In this document: positions 15,181 through 23,434 of the stretch, piece after piece
Numbering within the stretch: the stretch's first letter is position 1
How the letters are laid out: every line of letters begins with the position of its first letter
Assembly: GCA_900541065.1 (NCBI GenBank)
Contig: UQIE01000005.1
Span: 62,001-126,000, forward strand
Length of the DNA: 64,000 nucleotides
Direction: 5' to 3'
Source of the DNA: an uncultured Collinsella sp.
GTDB taxonomy: Bacteria > Actinomycetota > Coriobacteriia > Coriobacteriales > Coriobacteriaceae
Made by a program: the position numbers and the translations under genes
The notes under the pieces: model-generated
What the model was told of the DNA's origin: nothing
The model's database searches: none
The model's input: the letters and a program-made list of their open reading frames with translations, nothing else

Positions 15181-17958
15181 ATGATTCTCAACGGACCGGG
15201 GATTAGCTACACCGAGCCCGATATCGGTGCGGAGTTTGTGCCGCCGCTGCCGGAGCATCCGCGCGAGGCCATCGTCAAACTGTGCGAGCACTGCACTAAC
15301 CGCCTGCTGCATCGCGACGAGCTGCTGGGCTACGAGTACTGGTCGTTTGCCGAGGCCGCGACTGACGAGCAGGCCGAAGTGCTCTGCAAGATGAAGATGC
15401 GCCGTCCCTATACGCTGCCCGAGATGGTCAAGCTCACCGGCATGCCCGAAGCCGATATCGAGAAGATGCTCGACGATATGAGCTACACGGGCCTGCTCGA
15501 GTACAACTGGGAAAACCCCGAGCGCGCCAAGCAGTGGGTGCTGCCCATGCTGGTGCCGGGTTCCGCTGAGTTTCTCAACATGCGCGTGAGCCAGCTCGAG
15601 GAGCACCCGGTCTATGCCAAGTTCTTTGAGCAGGCGTCCAAGGGACCGCTGTCCAAGGCCACGCCGATGGTGCCGCCCGGTGGTGCCGGCATCGGCATGC
15701 ATGTCATTCCGGTCGAGAAGGCTATCGATGCCGCGAGCACGTCGGTGCCGATCGAGCATATCGAGCATTGGCTCGACAAATACGATGGCAAATATGCCGC
15801 TAGCACCTGCAGCTGCCGCGCGAGCCGTCGCGTGATGGGTGAGGGCTGCGCCGACGACCCGGCCGATTGGTGCATCGCCGTGGGCGATATGGCCGACTAC
15901 GTGGTCGAGACCGACCGCGGCCATTACGTGACGCGCGACGAGGTTTACGACATCCTGCGCCAGGCCGAGGACAACGGCTTTGTGCACCAGATCACCAACA
16001 TCGACGGCGAGAACAAGATCTTCGCCATCTGCAACTGCAACGTCAACGTGTGCTATGCCCTGCGCACCTCGCAGCTGTTCAACACGCCCAACCTGTCGCG
16101 CTCGGCCTATGTCGCCAAGGTCGAGAAGGACAAGTGCGTGGCCTGCGGTCGCTGCGTTGAGGTGTGCCCGGCCGGTGCCGCCAAGCTCGGCCAGAAGCTC
16201 TGCAGCAAAAAGGCCGGCGGACAGGTGCCCGAGTATCCGCGCCAGGAGCTGCCCGATGCCACCAAGTGGGACCACACCAAGTGGTCGCCCAACTACCGCA
16301 ACGATAACCGTATCGAGACGCACGAGTCCGGCACCGCGCCCTGCAAGACGGCTTGCCCCGCGCACGTTGCCGTCCAGGGCTATTTGAAGCTCGCGGCGCA
16401 GGGCCGCTATGACGAGGCGCTGGCGCTCATCAAGCGCGAGAACCCGCTGCCCGCTATCTGCGGCCGTGTGTGCAACCGCCGCTGTGAGGATGCCTGCACC
16501 CGTGGCCGTGTGGACGCCGCCGTGGCTATCGACGAGGTCAAGAAGTTCATCGCCCAGCGCGATTTGGATGCCGCGACCCGCTATGTCCCACCTGTGGTGA
16601 CCCCAACGCGTGCCGGCGGCTTCGACCAGAAGATCGCCATCGTCGGTGCCGGTCCGGCCGGCCTGTCCTGCGCTTTCTATCTGGCCGAGAAGGGCTACAA
16701 GCCCGTCGTGTTCGAGAAGAACGAGCGCCCGGGTGGCATGCTCACCTATGGCATTCCCAGCTTTAAGCTGCAGAAGGACGTCATCGAGGCCGAGGTCGAG
16801 ATCATTCGCCTGATGGGTGCCGAGTTCCGCTATGGCGTGGAGGTCGGTCGCGATGTGACGCTCGACGAGCTGCGCGAGCAGGGCTTTAAGGCCTTCTACG
16901 TTGCTATTGGCTGCCAGGGCGGCCGCCTTGCCGGTATTCCGGGCGAGGGTGCCGAGGACGTGACCGTGGCCGTCGACTTCCTTCGCGAGGTTAACAGCGG
17001 CAAGATCGATACCCTGTCCGGCCGCACCATTGTAGTGGGCGGCGGCAACGTGGCCATCGACGTTGCCCGCAACGCCTGCCGTCTGGGCTCTGAGCATGTT
17101 GAGATGTTCTGCCTGGAGAGCGAGGCCCAGATGCCCGCCAGCGAGGAGGAGCGTCGCGAGGCCGTTGAGGACGGCGCTCACATCAGCTGCGGCTGGGGCC
17201 CCAAGGAGATTCACCTGGACGAGGCCGGTCGTGTGTGCGGTATCACCTTCAAGCGCTGCACGCGCGTCTTTGACGACGAGGGCCGTTTTGCGCCCGAGTA
17301 CGACGAGAACGATCTGCGCCGTGTCGATGCCGACCGTGTCGTCATGTCGATTGGCCAGTCCATTGTGTGGGGCGACCTGCTGGCTGGCTCCAAGGTGGAG
17401 CTCGGCCGCGGCCAGGGTGCCCTTGCCGATCCCCAGACTTACCAGACCGCCGAACCCGACATCTTTGTGGGCGGCGACGTCTACACCGGCCCCAGCTTTG
17501 CCATCGACGCTATCGCCGCCGGCCACGAGGCCGCGGTGTCCATCCATCGCTTTGTGCAGCCGGGCTCCACGCTCACCATCGGCCGCAATCAGCGCCGCTA
17601 CACCGCGCTCGACCGCGACGACGTCGTGCTCGAGAGCTACGACAACGCGAGCCGCGAGGTTGCGCATGTGGACCGCGAACGCGAGAAGGCTGCGCCGTTT
17701 AGCGAGTATGTTGAGACCTTTACCGAGGAGCAGGTGCGCGCCGAGACCGCCCGCTGCCTGGGCTGCGGCGCCTCGATTGTCGACCCCAACAAGTGCATCG
17801 GCTGCGGCCTGTGCACCACCAAGTGCGCGTTTGACGCCATCCATCTGGATCGCGACCGCCCCGAGTGCTCCACGATGGTCAAATACGAGCAAAAGCTCCC
17901 AAGCCTGGGCAAGTATGCGCTCAAGCGTGCGATTAAAATCAAATTCGGGAAGAAGTAA
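15181..17958 (+). CDS. Iron-sulfur FAD/NAD(P)-dependent oxidoreductase (GltD-like)
   Basis: A 925-residue multidomain flavoprotein. Residues about 1-300 hold Cys-rich motifs (CEHC, CSCRASR, CNCNVNVC). A ferredoxin motif CVACGRCVEVCP lies near 320. The GltD-type N-terminal helical domain (CGRVCNRRCEDAC) follows, then FAD site GAGPAGLSC near 489 and NAD(P) site GGGNVAIDVAR near 620. The C-terminus (about 859-895) has further Fe-S cysteines (CLGCG, CIGCGLCTTKC). It probably passes electrons between NAD(P)H and a low-potential or unknown acceptor; the substrate is unknown. It is divergent from a TetR-DUF5692 pair, with operators between, so the three look like one system. AAGGGACGACT precedes the ATG. 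Confidence 0.88.
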   Translation: MILNGPGISYTEPDIGAEFVPPLPEHPREAIVKLCEHCTNRLLHRDELLGYEYWSFAEAATDEQAEVLCKMKMRRPYTLPEMVKLTGMPEADIEKMLDDMSYTGLLEYNWENPERAKQWVLPMLVPGSAEFLNMRVSQLEEHPVYAKFFEQASKGPLSKATPMVPPGGAGIGMHVIPVEKAIDAASTSVPIEHIEHWLDKYDGKYAASTCSCRASRRVMGEGCADDPADWCIAVGDMADYVVETDRGHYVTRDEVYDILRQAEDNGFVHQITNIDGENKIFAICNCNVNVCYALRTSQLFNTPNLSRSAYVAKVEKDKCVACGRCVEVCPAGAAKLGQKLCSKKAGGQVPEYPRQELPDATKWDHTKWSPNYRNDNRIETHESGTAPCKTACPAHVAVQGYLKLAAQGRYDEALALIKRENPLPAICGRVCNRRCEDACTRGRVDAAVAIDEVKKFIAQRDLDAATRYVPPVVTPTRAGGFDQKIAIVGAGPAGLSCAFYLAEKGYKPVVFEKNERPGGMLTYGIPSFKLQKDVIEAEVEIIRLMGAEFRYGVEVGRDVTLDELREQGFKAFYVAIGCQGGRLAGIPGEGAEDVTVAVDFLREVNSGKIDTLSGRTIVVGGGNVAIDVARNACRLGSEHVEMFCLESEAQMPASEEERREAVEDGAHISCGWGPKEIHLDEAGRVCGITFKRCTRVFDDEGRFAPEYDENDLRRVDADRVVMSIGQSIVWGDLLAGSKVELGRGQGALADPQTYQTAEPDIFVGGDVYTGPSFAIDAIAAGHEAAVSIHRFVQPGSTLTIGRNQRRYTALDRDDVVLESYDNASREVAHVDREREKAAPFSEYVETFTEEQVRAETARCLGCGASIVDPNKCIGCGLCTTKCAFDAIHLDRDRPECSTMVKYEQKLPSLGKYALKRAIKIKFGKK

Positions 17959-18150
17959 GAAACGCAACAAGCAGGAGAACGGCGTAGAGAGCGGTTGGAC
18001 AGCGAGCGAGTCCCAGGCGTGGCGAGGTGCCTTGAAAGAGGAGGGCATAGGGCTTTTGCCCATGCCCGACGATTGAAAGGCAGATCGCCCGTCTGGGGCT
18101 CGCGCAGCGTCAAGCCGACCGCCGTTCGGTAGAACGGCGGAAGGAAATAA
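17959..18150 (+). other. Structured leader upstream of hypA
   Basis: No gene is seen. Two hairpins stand out: GGGCAT-A-GGGC/GCCC-ATGCCC (18043-18067, loop TTTT) and a 9-bp perfect stem (18119-18127 with 18132-18140) ending 10 bases before the hypA start, next to AAGGAAA. It could be a regulatory leader; no known riboswitch class is recognised. Confidence 0.4.
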
Positions 18151-18579
18151 ATGCACGAGCTCGGAATCGTGTATCACATCATTCGCGATGTCGAGAATGT
18201 GGCGCGCGCTCATGGCGTGCGTCGCGTTTCGAGCGTGACGTTGCTGTTGGGCGAGGTCTCGGGCGTCGTTCCCGACTTGCTGCTCGACGCTTGGCGCTGG
18301 GCTGCAGATAAAAAGCCCATCACCGAGGGCGCGGAGCTTATCGTGGAGCCCGTCGAGGCCGTGACGCATTGCGAGGTATGCGGCCGCGACTACGCGACGG
18401 TCGAGCATGGCAAGACCTGCCCCCATTGCGGTAGCGGCGAGACATACCTGCTGCAGGGCCAAGAGGTCATGATCAAGCAGATCGAGACCCCCGACGAGGA
18501 TCCGGCAGACGCTGCTCCTGACGGCCTCTCCGACGCCCCCGACGCCGTCGACGCCGCCAACCCCCTCCACATCGCCTAA
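18151..18579 (+). CDS. hypA: HypA, nickel metallochaperone for hydrogenase maturation
   Basis: A 142-residue protein. The N-terminal MHELGI with His2 is the nickel site of HypA, and Cys74, Cys77, Cys90 and Cys93 form the zinc site. HypA works with HypB to load nickel into [NiFe]-hydrogenase. Neither hypB nor hydrogenase structural genes are in the window, so partners must lie elsewhere, or the protein serves another nickel enzyme. The last 30 or so residues are an acidic Ala/Asp/Pro extension beyond the usual family length. The flavoprotein gene lies 192 bases upstream on the same strand. Confidence 0.93.
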   Translation: MHELGIVYHIIRDVENVARAHGVRRVSSVTLLLGEVSGVVPDLLLDAWRWAADKKPITEGAELIVEPVEAVTHCEVCGRDYATVEHGKTCPHCGSGETYLLQGQEVMIKQIETPDEDPADAAPDGLSDAPDAVDAANPLHIA

Positions 18580-18642
18580 CATCTAATGTCTACATGGGCT
18601 AGAGTTCTAAACATATTTGCTTCGGTTAGTCAAGTCATGTCT

Positions 18643-18815
18643 GTTTAAACAAAATGGTGGCACGCAGACGCATTGGGATTCACCTAAAAGCGGTCTTAAC
18701 GAACGGTGCACCTTTATATGTCTTTGAAAACAATCAGCAAATCACGTTTTAGCAGGCAATGAGCTATAAGCCAGCAACGTAATCAATTTGTAACAAACAT
18801 AGACGTTTAAACAAA
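18643..18815 (+). promoter_or_regulatory. Two GTTTAAACAAA boxes upstream of the PTS operon
   Basis: The same 11-base box with an 8-bp palindromic core occurs at 18643-18653 and 18805-18815 in the AT-rich 337-base gap before manX. TATAAT at 18841-18846 is a plausible -10 box with no good -35, which fits an activator-dependent promoter. The rest of the gap (18580-18916) holds no gene. Confidence 0.5.
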
Positions 18816-18916
18816 TAATCCAACCTTTTGCGAATTTAGCTATAATTCCACAATCCAAACAGGTATACTCCTTTCATGTCGTGTAGGAAATACGTAGACA
18901 AAAAGGAGGTTATGTG

Positions 18917-19906
18917 ATGGTAAGTATTGTTCTTGCTAGCCACGGGGACTTGGCAGCTGGAATCAAGCAGACGGGCTCGATGGTCTTTGGCGATCAGCCG
19001 TCTGTTGCCGTGGTCTCGCTCGAGCCGAGCATGGGCCCCGACGATTTCCGTGCCAAGGTCGAGGAAGCAGTCGCTTCCTTCGAGGACCAGGAGCAGGTGC
19101 TCTTCCTCGTTGATCTGTGGGGCGGCACGCCGTTCAACCAGATCAGCGGGCTCATCGAGGGCCACGATTCCTGGGCTATCGTCACCGGTGTCAACCTGCC
19201 TATGCTCATCGAGGCATATTCGCAGCGCTTTGACGCAAAGAACACTGCACATGCGATCGCAAAACATCTCGTGACTGAGGCTAAGGCTGGCGTGCGCGTC
19301 AAGCCCGAGTCTCTGGAGCCCGAGGAGAAGAAGCCGGCTGCGGCCGCCGCTGCTCCTGCAGGCGCCATCCCTCCGGGAACGGTCATCGGCGACGGGCACA
19401 TCAAGATTGCCCACGTCCGTATCGACACCCGTCTGCTGCATGGTCAGGTGGCCACCACGTGGACCAAGCAGATCAACCCCAACCGCATCATCGTGGTTTC
19501 CGACGGCGTTGCTCACGACGAGCTCCGCAAGACCATGATCGAGCAGGCTGCCCCTCCGGGAGTCCATGCCAACGTCGTGCCCATCAAGAAGATGGCCGAG
19601 GTCGTCAAGGACACGCGCTTTGGTGACACCAAGGCCATGCTGCTCTTCGAGAACCCGCAGGATCTGCTCAAGGCCATCGAGGCCGGCGTCGACATCAAGG
19701 AAGTCAACATCGGTTCCATGGCTCACTCCAAGGGCAAGGTCGTCGTCACCAACGCCGTCGCTATGGGCGATGATGACGTTAAGACTCTCGAGGCCCTCAA
19801 GGCCAAGGGCGTCAAGTTCGAGGTCCGCAAGGTTCCTTCGGATTCCTCCGAGGATCTCGACGCCATGTTGAAGAAAGCTAAGGCCGAACTGGCCGCTCAA
19901 GCATAG
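18917..19906 (+). CDS. manX: PTS mannose-family EIIAB component
   Basis: A 329-residue fused phosphotransfer protein. The EIIA domain (about 1-125) has the phosphorylated His in LASHGDL (His9). An Ala/Pro linker (about 135-155) leads to the EIIB domain, with its His in DTRLLHGQV (His175). It receives phosphate from HPr and passes it to sugar entering through EIIC/EIID. The start at 18917 follows AAAAGGAGGT. The genes for EIIC and EIID follow closely, so this is the first gene of a man-type operon. The sugar may be mannose, glucose or a related hexose or amino sugar. Confidence 0.94.
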   Translation: MVSIVLASHGDLAAGIKQTGSMVFGDQPSVAVVSLEPSMGPDDFRAKVEEAVASFEDQEQVLFLVDLWGGTPFNQISGLIEGHDSWAIVTGVNLPMLIEAYSQRFDAKNTAHAIAKHLVTEAKAGVRVKPESLEPEEKKPAAAAAAPAGAIPPGTVIGDGHIKIAHVRIDTRLLHGQVATTWTKQINPNRIIVVSDGVAHDELRKTMIEQAAPPGVHANVVPIKKMAEVVKDTRFGDTKAMLLFENPQDLLKAIEAGVDIKEVNIGSMAHSKGKVVVTNAVAMGDDDVKTLEALKAKGVKFEVRKVPSDSSEDLDAMLKKAKAELAAQA

Positions 19907-19924
19907 TAAAGGAGGGTCCGATAC

Positions 19925-20743
19925 ATGTCTGCAATCACTATTCTGCTTGTTGCGATTGTCGCGTTGCTTGCCGGTATGGAAGGCATTCTGGATGAGTTCC
20001 AGTTCCATCAGCCGCTCGTGGCATGCACGCTTATCGGTCTCGTAACCGGTCACCTTCAGGAGGGCATCCTCCTGGGCGGTTCGCTCCAGATGATGGCCCT
20101 TGGCTGGGCTAACGTCGGCGCCGCTGTCGCGCCTGACGCCGCTCTGGCCTCGGTCGCTTCTTCGATCATCATGGTGCTCGCCCTCAACGGTGGCGCCACC
20201 GATTCGGCCAAGGCCGTTACCGCTGCTATCGCCGTCGCCGTCCCGCTGTCGGTCGCTGGTCTGTTCCTGACCATGATCTGCCGTACCCTGGCTACCGCTA
20301 TCGCTCACGCCATGGACGGTTGCGCCGAGAAGGGCGACTTCTCCGGCATCGAGCGCTGGCAGTACGCTGCCATCCTCATGCAGGGCCTTCGTATCGCCAT
20401 CCCGGCAGTACTTCTGTGCATCATCCCGGCCGAGGCTGTTACCAACGCGCTTAACGCTATGCCCGACTGGCTGTCCGGCGGCATGGCTGTCGGCGGCGGC
20501 ATGGTCGCTTCCGTCGGTTACGCCATGGTCATCAACATGATGGCCACCAAGGAGACCTGGCCGTTCTTCATCCTCGGCTTTGTCCTTGCTGCCATCCCTC
20601 AGCTCACGCTGATCGCCCTTGGCCTCATCGGCATCTCCCTTGCCCTCATCTACCTTGGCCTTAAGGATCTGGCCAAGCAGGGTGGCGGCATGGGCGGCGG
20701 CTCCGGTGACCCGCTCGGCGACATTCTGAACGATTACGAGTAG
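19925..20743 (+). CDS. manY: PTS mannose-family EIIC component
   Basis: A 272-residue membrane permease subunit with several hydrophobic helices, starting AITILLVAIVALLAGMEGI. The motif EGILLGGSLQMMALGWANVG is the hallmark region of the EIIC-Man family. It forms the sugar channel together with EIID. RBS GGAGGGTCC precedes the ATG, 18 bases after manX. Confidence 0.95.
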   Translation: MSAITILLVAIVALLAGMEGILDEFQFHQPLVACTLIGLVTGHLQEGILLGGSLQMMALGWANVGAAVAPDAALASVASSIIMVLALNGGATDSAKAVTAAIAVAVPLSVAGLFLTMICRTLATAIAHAMDGCAEKGDFSGIERWQYAAILMQGLRIAIPAVLLCIIPAEAVTNALNAMPDWLSGGMAVGGGMVASVGYAMVINMMATKETWPFFILGFVLAAIPQLTLIALGLIGISLALIYLGLKDLAKQGGGMGGGSGDPLGDILNDYE

Positions 20744-20759
20744 GAGGGGAGTGATATAT

Positions 20760-21680
20760 ATGGCAGAGAACAAGATTCAGCTCACCAAGGCTGACCGCAA
20801 GAAGGTTTGCTTCCGTCATCAGTTCCTTCAGGGCTCGTGGAACTACGAGCGTATGCAGAACGGCGGCTGGTGCTTCGCAATGATCCCTGCGATCAAGAAG
20901 CTCTACACCAGCAAGGATGACCAGATTGCCGCTCTTAAGCGCCACCTGGAGTTCTATAACACCCACCCCTATGTTTCCGCCCCCGTCATTGGCGTTACCC
21001 TCGCTCTCGAGGAGGAGCGCGCCAACGGTGCCCCGATTGACGACGTCGCCATTCAGGGCGTCAAGGTCGGTATGATGGGCCCGCTCGCCGGTGTCGGCGA
21101 CCCCGCCTTCTGGTTCACCCTTCGCCCGATTCTGGGCGCTCTGGGCGCTTCCCTGGCCCTGTCCGGCAGCATCGCCGGTCCGCTGCTGTTCTTCTTCGCG
21201 TGGAACATCATCCGTTACGCCTTCCTGTGGTACACGCAGGAGTTTGGCTACAAGGTCGGCTCCTCCATCGCCAAGGACCTCTCCGGCGGTCTGATGGGCA
21301 AGGTCACCGAGGGTGCTTCCATCCTGGGTATGTTCATCATCGGCGCCCTGGTCGAGCGCTGGGTGTCCATCTCCTTCACCCCGGTCGTCTCCAAGGTCAC
21401 GCAGTCTGCTGGCGCCTTTATCGACTGGGCTAACCTGCCCTCCGGTTCTGAGGGTGTCAAGGAAGCACTGACGATGTACAACTCCATCGGTGCTAACGCC
21501 CTTGATCAGGTGAAGGTCACCACGCTTCAGGCCAACCTCGATCAGCTCATCCCCGGCCTTGCCGCCGTGTGCCTGACCCTGCTGGTCTGCAAGCTCCTCA
21601 AGAAGAAGGTCAGCCCGATCGTCATCATCCTGGCTCTCTTCGCCATCGGCATCATCGGTCGCGTCTGCGGCTTCATGTAA
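20760..21680 (+). CDS. manZ: PTS mannose-family EIID component
   Basis: A 306-residue subunit. The N-terminal soluble part (RHQFLQGSWNYERMQNGGW) and the GVKVGMMGPLAGVGDPAFW motif are characteristic of EIID-Man. Membrane helices follow to the C-terminus. The ATG at 20760 is preferred over GTG at 20751 because GGAGGGGAG is then at a normal distance. It is translated from the same message as manX and manY. Confidence 0.95.
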   Translation: MAENKIQLTKADRKKVCFRHQFLQGSWNYERMQNGGWCFAMIPAIKKLYTSKDDQIAALKRHLEFYNTHPYVSAPVIGVTLALEEERANGAPIDDVAIQGVKVGMMGPLAGVGDPAFWFTLRPILGALGASLALSGSIAGPLLFFFAWNIIRYAFLWYTQEFGYKVGSSIAKDLSGGLMGKVTEGASILGMFIIGALVERWVSISFTPVVSKVTQSAGAFIDWANLPSGSEGVKEALTMYNSIGANALDQVKVTTLQANLDQLIPGLAAVCLTLLVCKLLKKKVSPIVIILALFAIGIIGRVCGFM

Positions 21681-21736
21681 GCACGTTTCGGCTTAAGACC
21701 GAGAATTGCTAGGCAAGGGCTTTTGAGCCATTGAAA

Positions 21737-21786
21737 CGGACCGCACCCGGTGGGTACACTGGATGCGGTCCGATTGTTTTATTTGG
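21737..21786 (+). terminator. Terminator or attenuator between manZ and the DUF956 gene
   Basis: A CGGACCGCA/TGCGGTCCG stem (21737-21745 with 21764-21772) is followed by ATTGTTTTATTT. The T tract runs directly into the ribosome-binding site of the DUF956 gene, so read-through would set its expression. Confidence 0.7.
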
Positions 21787-21800
21787 AGGGCGAGGTGCGC

Positions 21801-22199
21801 ATGGCGCAATCTCAGAACAGCACGGTCGATCTGGCAACGCCGGCAACCTGCCTGATGGGGCTTACCAGCCACGGTAACGTGATGGTGGGCAATAAGGCGT
21901 TCGAGTATTACAACGAGCGCAATCCAGAGGATTATATTCAAATCCCGTGGGACGAGGTCGACTATATTGCCGCCGAGGTTTTACGCGGCACCAAGAAGAT
22001 CACGCGTTTTGCCATCTTCACCAAGGACAACGGTCACTTTACGTTTTCGACGCGCGACGACAAAGAGACGTTGCGCGCGGTCCGCAAGTACGTCGACGAG
22101 GATAAGCTCGTGCGTTCGCCCGACTTTATCGATGTGACGGCCAAGGGCGCCAAGAGCATCCCTGCTGCCATCAAAAGCCTCTTTCACAAAGGCGACTAG
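21801..22199 (+). CDS. DUF956 family protein (ManO-type, PTS-linked)
   Basis: A 132-residue protein of the DUF956 family, which commonly follows mannose-PTS genes and is thought to adjust their expression. Typical features are the early TCLMGLTSHGNVMVGNKAFE segment and IPWDEVDYIAAEV, a PH-like beta fold. The start at 21801 follows GGAGGGCGAGG. It sits behind a terminator-like hairpin, so its level may differ from that of manXYZ. Confidence 0.88.
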   Translation: MAQSQNSTVDLATPATCLMGLTSHGNVMVGNKAFEYYNERNPEDYIQIPWDEVDYIAAEVLRGTKKITRFAIFTKDNGHFTFSTRDDKETLRAVRKYVDEDKLVRSPDFIDVTAKGAKSIPAAIKSLFHKGD

Positions 22200-22217
22200 T
22201 CGTCTGCGATAGATGGC

Positions 22218-22267
22218 GGAAAATGCATCCCGGAATTCGTTCTCATTCCGGGATGCATTTTCCTTTT
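22218..22267 (+). terminator. Terminator after the PTS operon
   Basis: A 19-bp perfect stem (22218-22236 with 22245-22263) and an 8-base loop are followed by TTTT. Confidence 0.9.
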
Positions 22268-22395
22268 GAGCGCCAGTTGGGAAAGCTTGTCCCATTTTTT
22301 AGCCGAATACCGGGATGGAATTTCCCTTACATGTGGTTAGAGGAAACCCCATCCCATTATTTTGCGTTATTCTGGGTTATAATTTTCCGTTATTG

Positions 22396-22434
22396 AGAAG
22401 GCTCTGCGGCGATAATTCGCTGCAGAGCCTTCTT
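22396..22434 (+). terminator. Second hairpin upstream of the tRNA
   Basis: A 12-bp perfect stem (22396-22407 with 22422-22433) that continues inward. The stretch 22268-22395 is AT-rich and holds no gene. Confidence 0.55.
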
Positions 22435-22472
22435 GATGAGTGGCCATGCGCTACATGGCAAAGGGGTAAATC

Positions 22473-22481
22473 TGCTACACT
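22473..22481 (+). promoter_or_regulatory. Extended -10 promoter of the tRNA gene
   Basis: TGCTACACT is an extended -10 box (TGn plus TACACT) ending 11 bases before the tRNA. The identical nonamer is found in front of the kinase/FHA cluster on the other strand (57095-57103). Confidence 0.55.
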
Positions 22482-22491
22482 AGTACAACAT

Positions 22492-22567
22492 GCCTCCGTA
22501 GCTCAGGGGATAGAGCACCGCTCTCCTAAAGCGGGTGTCGTGCGTTCGAATCGCACCGGGGGCACCA
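22492..22567 (+). tRNA. tRNA-Arg (anticodon CCT)
   Basis: A complete 76-base cloverleaf: acceptor stem 22492-22498 with CGGGGGC at 22557-22563, D stem GCTC/GAGC, anticodon stem CCGCT/AGCGG with loop CTCCTAA (anticodon CCT), variable loop GTGTC, T stem GTGCG/CGCAC with TTCGAAT, and encoded CCA. Its 3' 45 bases recur at 33241-33285 and 46626-46670, which shows it is the integration target of two elements. Confidence 0.96.
22523..22567 (+). other. attL: tRNA 3' end, left attachment site
   Basis: The 45 bases from the anticodon loop to CCA match the two downstream copies except for six changes in the T stem (GTGCG/CGCAC here, GACGG/CCGCC in the others). Confidence 0.88.
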
Positions 22568-22576
22568 GAAGAAATT

Positions 22577-22622
22577 GCAGATCAGACGGTATAAATCGTC
22601 TGACCTGCTTTTGTATAGATAG
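22577..22622 (+). terminator. tRNA terminator supplied by element 1
   Basis: The stem GCAG-A-TCAGACG with CGTCTGA-C-CTGC (one mismatch; 22577-22588 with about 22607-22618) is followed by TTTT. A related but decayed version follows the middle att site (about 33294-33350). Confidence 0.75.
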
Positions 22623-22640
22623 GGCTAAATAGACGATAGA

Positions 22641-22715
22641 GGGGTGAAAAAGGGGTGAAAGAAAGTTCTATGATGAAAACAGCTCGCCTACATATTTCAC
22701 TCCGATATTTCACCC
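22641..22715. repeat. GGGGTGAAA boxes near the left end of element 1
   Basis: Direct copies lie at 22641-22649 and 22652-22660, with inverted TTTCACCC at 22708-22715. Similar boxes lie near the right end (33081-33089 inverted, 33106-33113, 33125-33133). The placement near both att sites suits arm-type sites for the integrase or excisionase. Confidence 0.6.
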
Positions 22716-22763
22716 AAATATCCAATTCTAAACCCTTTCCACAGTCTGCGGGCTTATAAGAAG

Positions 22764-22898
22764 CCCTCCGACTATGGAAAGCGTTGAAAACCTAGGGTGA
22801 CGTTGCTGTGAGAAGGGCGAGTTTCCAACAGCCCCCGGTGTCTCCGGGTTACACTTGGGACCCTCCGACACCGAGGACCGTTGAAAACTCGCCCTTCT
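22764..22898. repeat. Paired 28-base repeats and inverted repeat next to the specificity gene
   Basis: CCCTCCGAC-N9-CGTTGAAAAC occurs at 22764-22791 and 22861-22888. A 14-bp inverted repeat (22811-22824 with 22885-22898) ends 2 bases before the stop of the specificity gene and may act as its terminator. The 332-base gap 22568-22899 holds no gene. Confidence 0.6.
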
Positions 22899-22899
22899 G

Positions 22900-23434
22900 C
22901 TAGGCAGGCATTTTTTCTAAGTAGGCCAGTTGCTTCAGAAGCAGCTGGAGAGTAATTGACATTCCAAATATTTCCATGAAAGTGAAGTCTGGCTCGCCAC
23001 CGTTTACAGAGGGAAGCATAATTGCCTGGCGTGCCATCCTTGTAGCATTGAACTTGTACAGATAGCCAAACTTGCTCTTTTGCTGCTGGATGGCGACTTT
23101 TAGGAAGAGGTAGATAAACTCGTTGCCCTTGTTGTTCTTGACGTGAAAGCGTTTAACGTCATCGGAGAAAATGCACTCATAGGGGTGGTAGAACCCAAGG
23201 CAGACGCCATTACCGTTATAGTTCACGCCAAGGACATTGTTGTCGAGCGACGAATTCTTATCAGCCGTAAAACCGGCAATCCCGTTGCTATTGTCAAGCG
23301 CCCCAATAAACGGTCGTCTTCCATACTTTCGGTTACGAGATTCCAAGCGCCTCCCGGAACGAATGTCGAATATTTGGCTGATTGAGTACGATTTCCAATC
23401 TCTTTCGTGCAGTGAGGAGTGGTCGAACTCGGGG
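22900..23434 (-). pseudogene. Specificity subunit, C-terminal half (out of frame)
   Basis: This frame holds the second target-recognition domain, beginning RDWKSYSISQIFDIRSG and ending with MLPSVNGGEPDFTFME. It mirrors the first domain (RDWAPFKISDLFQPARG ... MLPIDESSNPDWQFME). No good start codon or ribosome site precedes it; the frame is open upstream through the GA tract. It is therefore the second half of one HsdS/BcgIB-type protein. Adding one GA unit at 23442-23452 would join it in frame to the first half and give about 363 residues, near the size of BcgI-type S subunits. As read here it is not translated as part of a full protein. Confidence 0.82.

Noticed and set aside
17959..18150. 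Known riboswitch upstream of hypA
   Set aside because: Hairpins are present, but no conserved core of a known class could be recognised by eye.
15007..18582. 1191-codon minus-strand frame opposite the flavoprotein and hypA
   Set aside because: Antisense shadow of two clear genes, with no recognisable motifs.
18655..18675. Sigma-54 type -24/-12 promoter before the mannose PTS genes (TGGCACGCAGACGCA)
   Set aside because: The GG-to-GC distance is one base short and the site is about 245 bases from manX; no sigma-54 activator gene is nearby.
22764..22888. CRISPR-like repeat pair
   Set aside because: Only two units, with a 9-base variable middle and a 69-base gap holding an inverted repeat; no cas genes.
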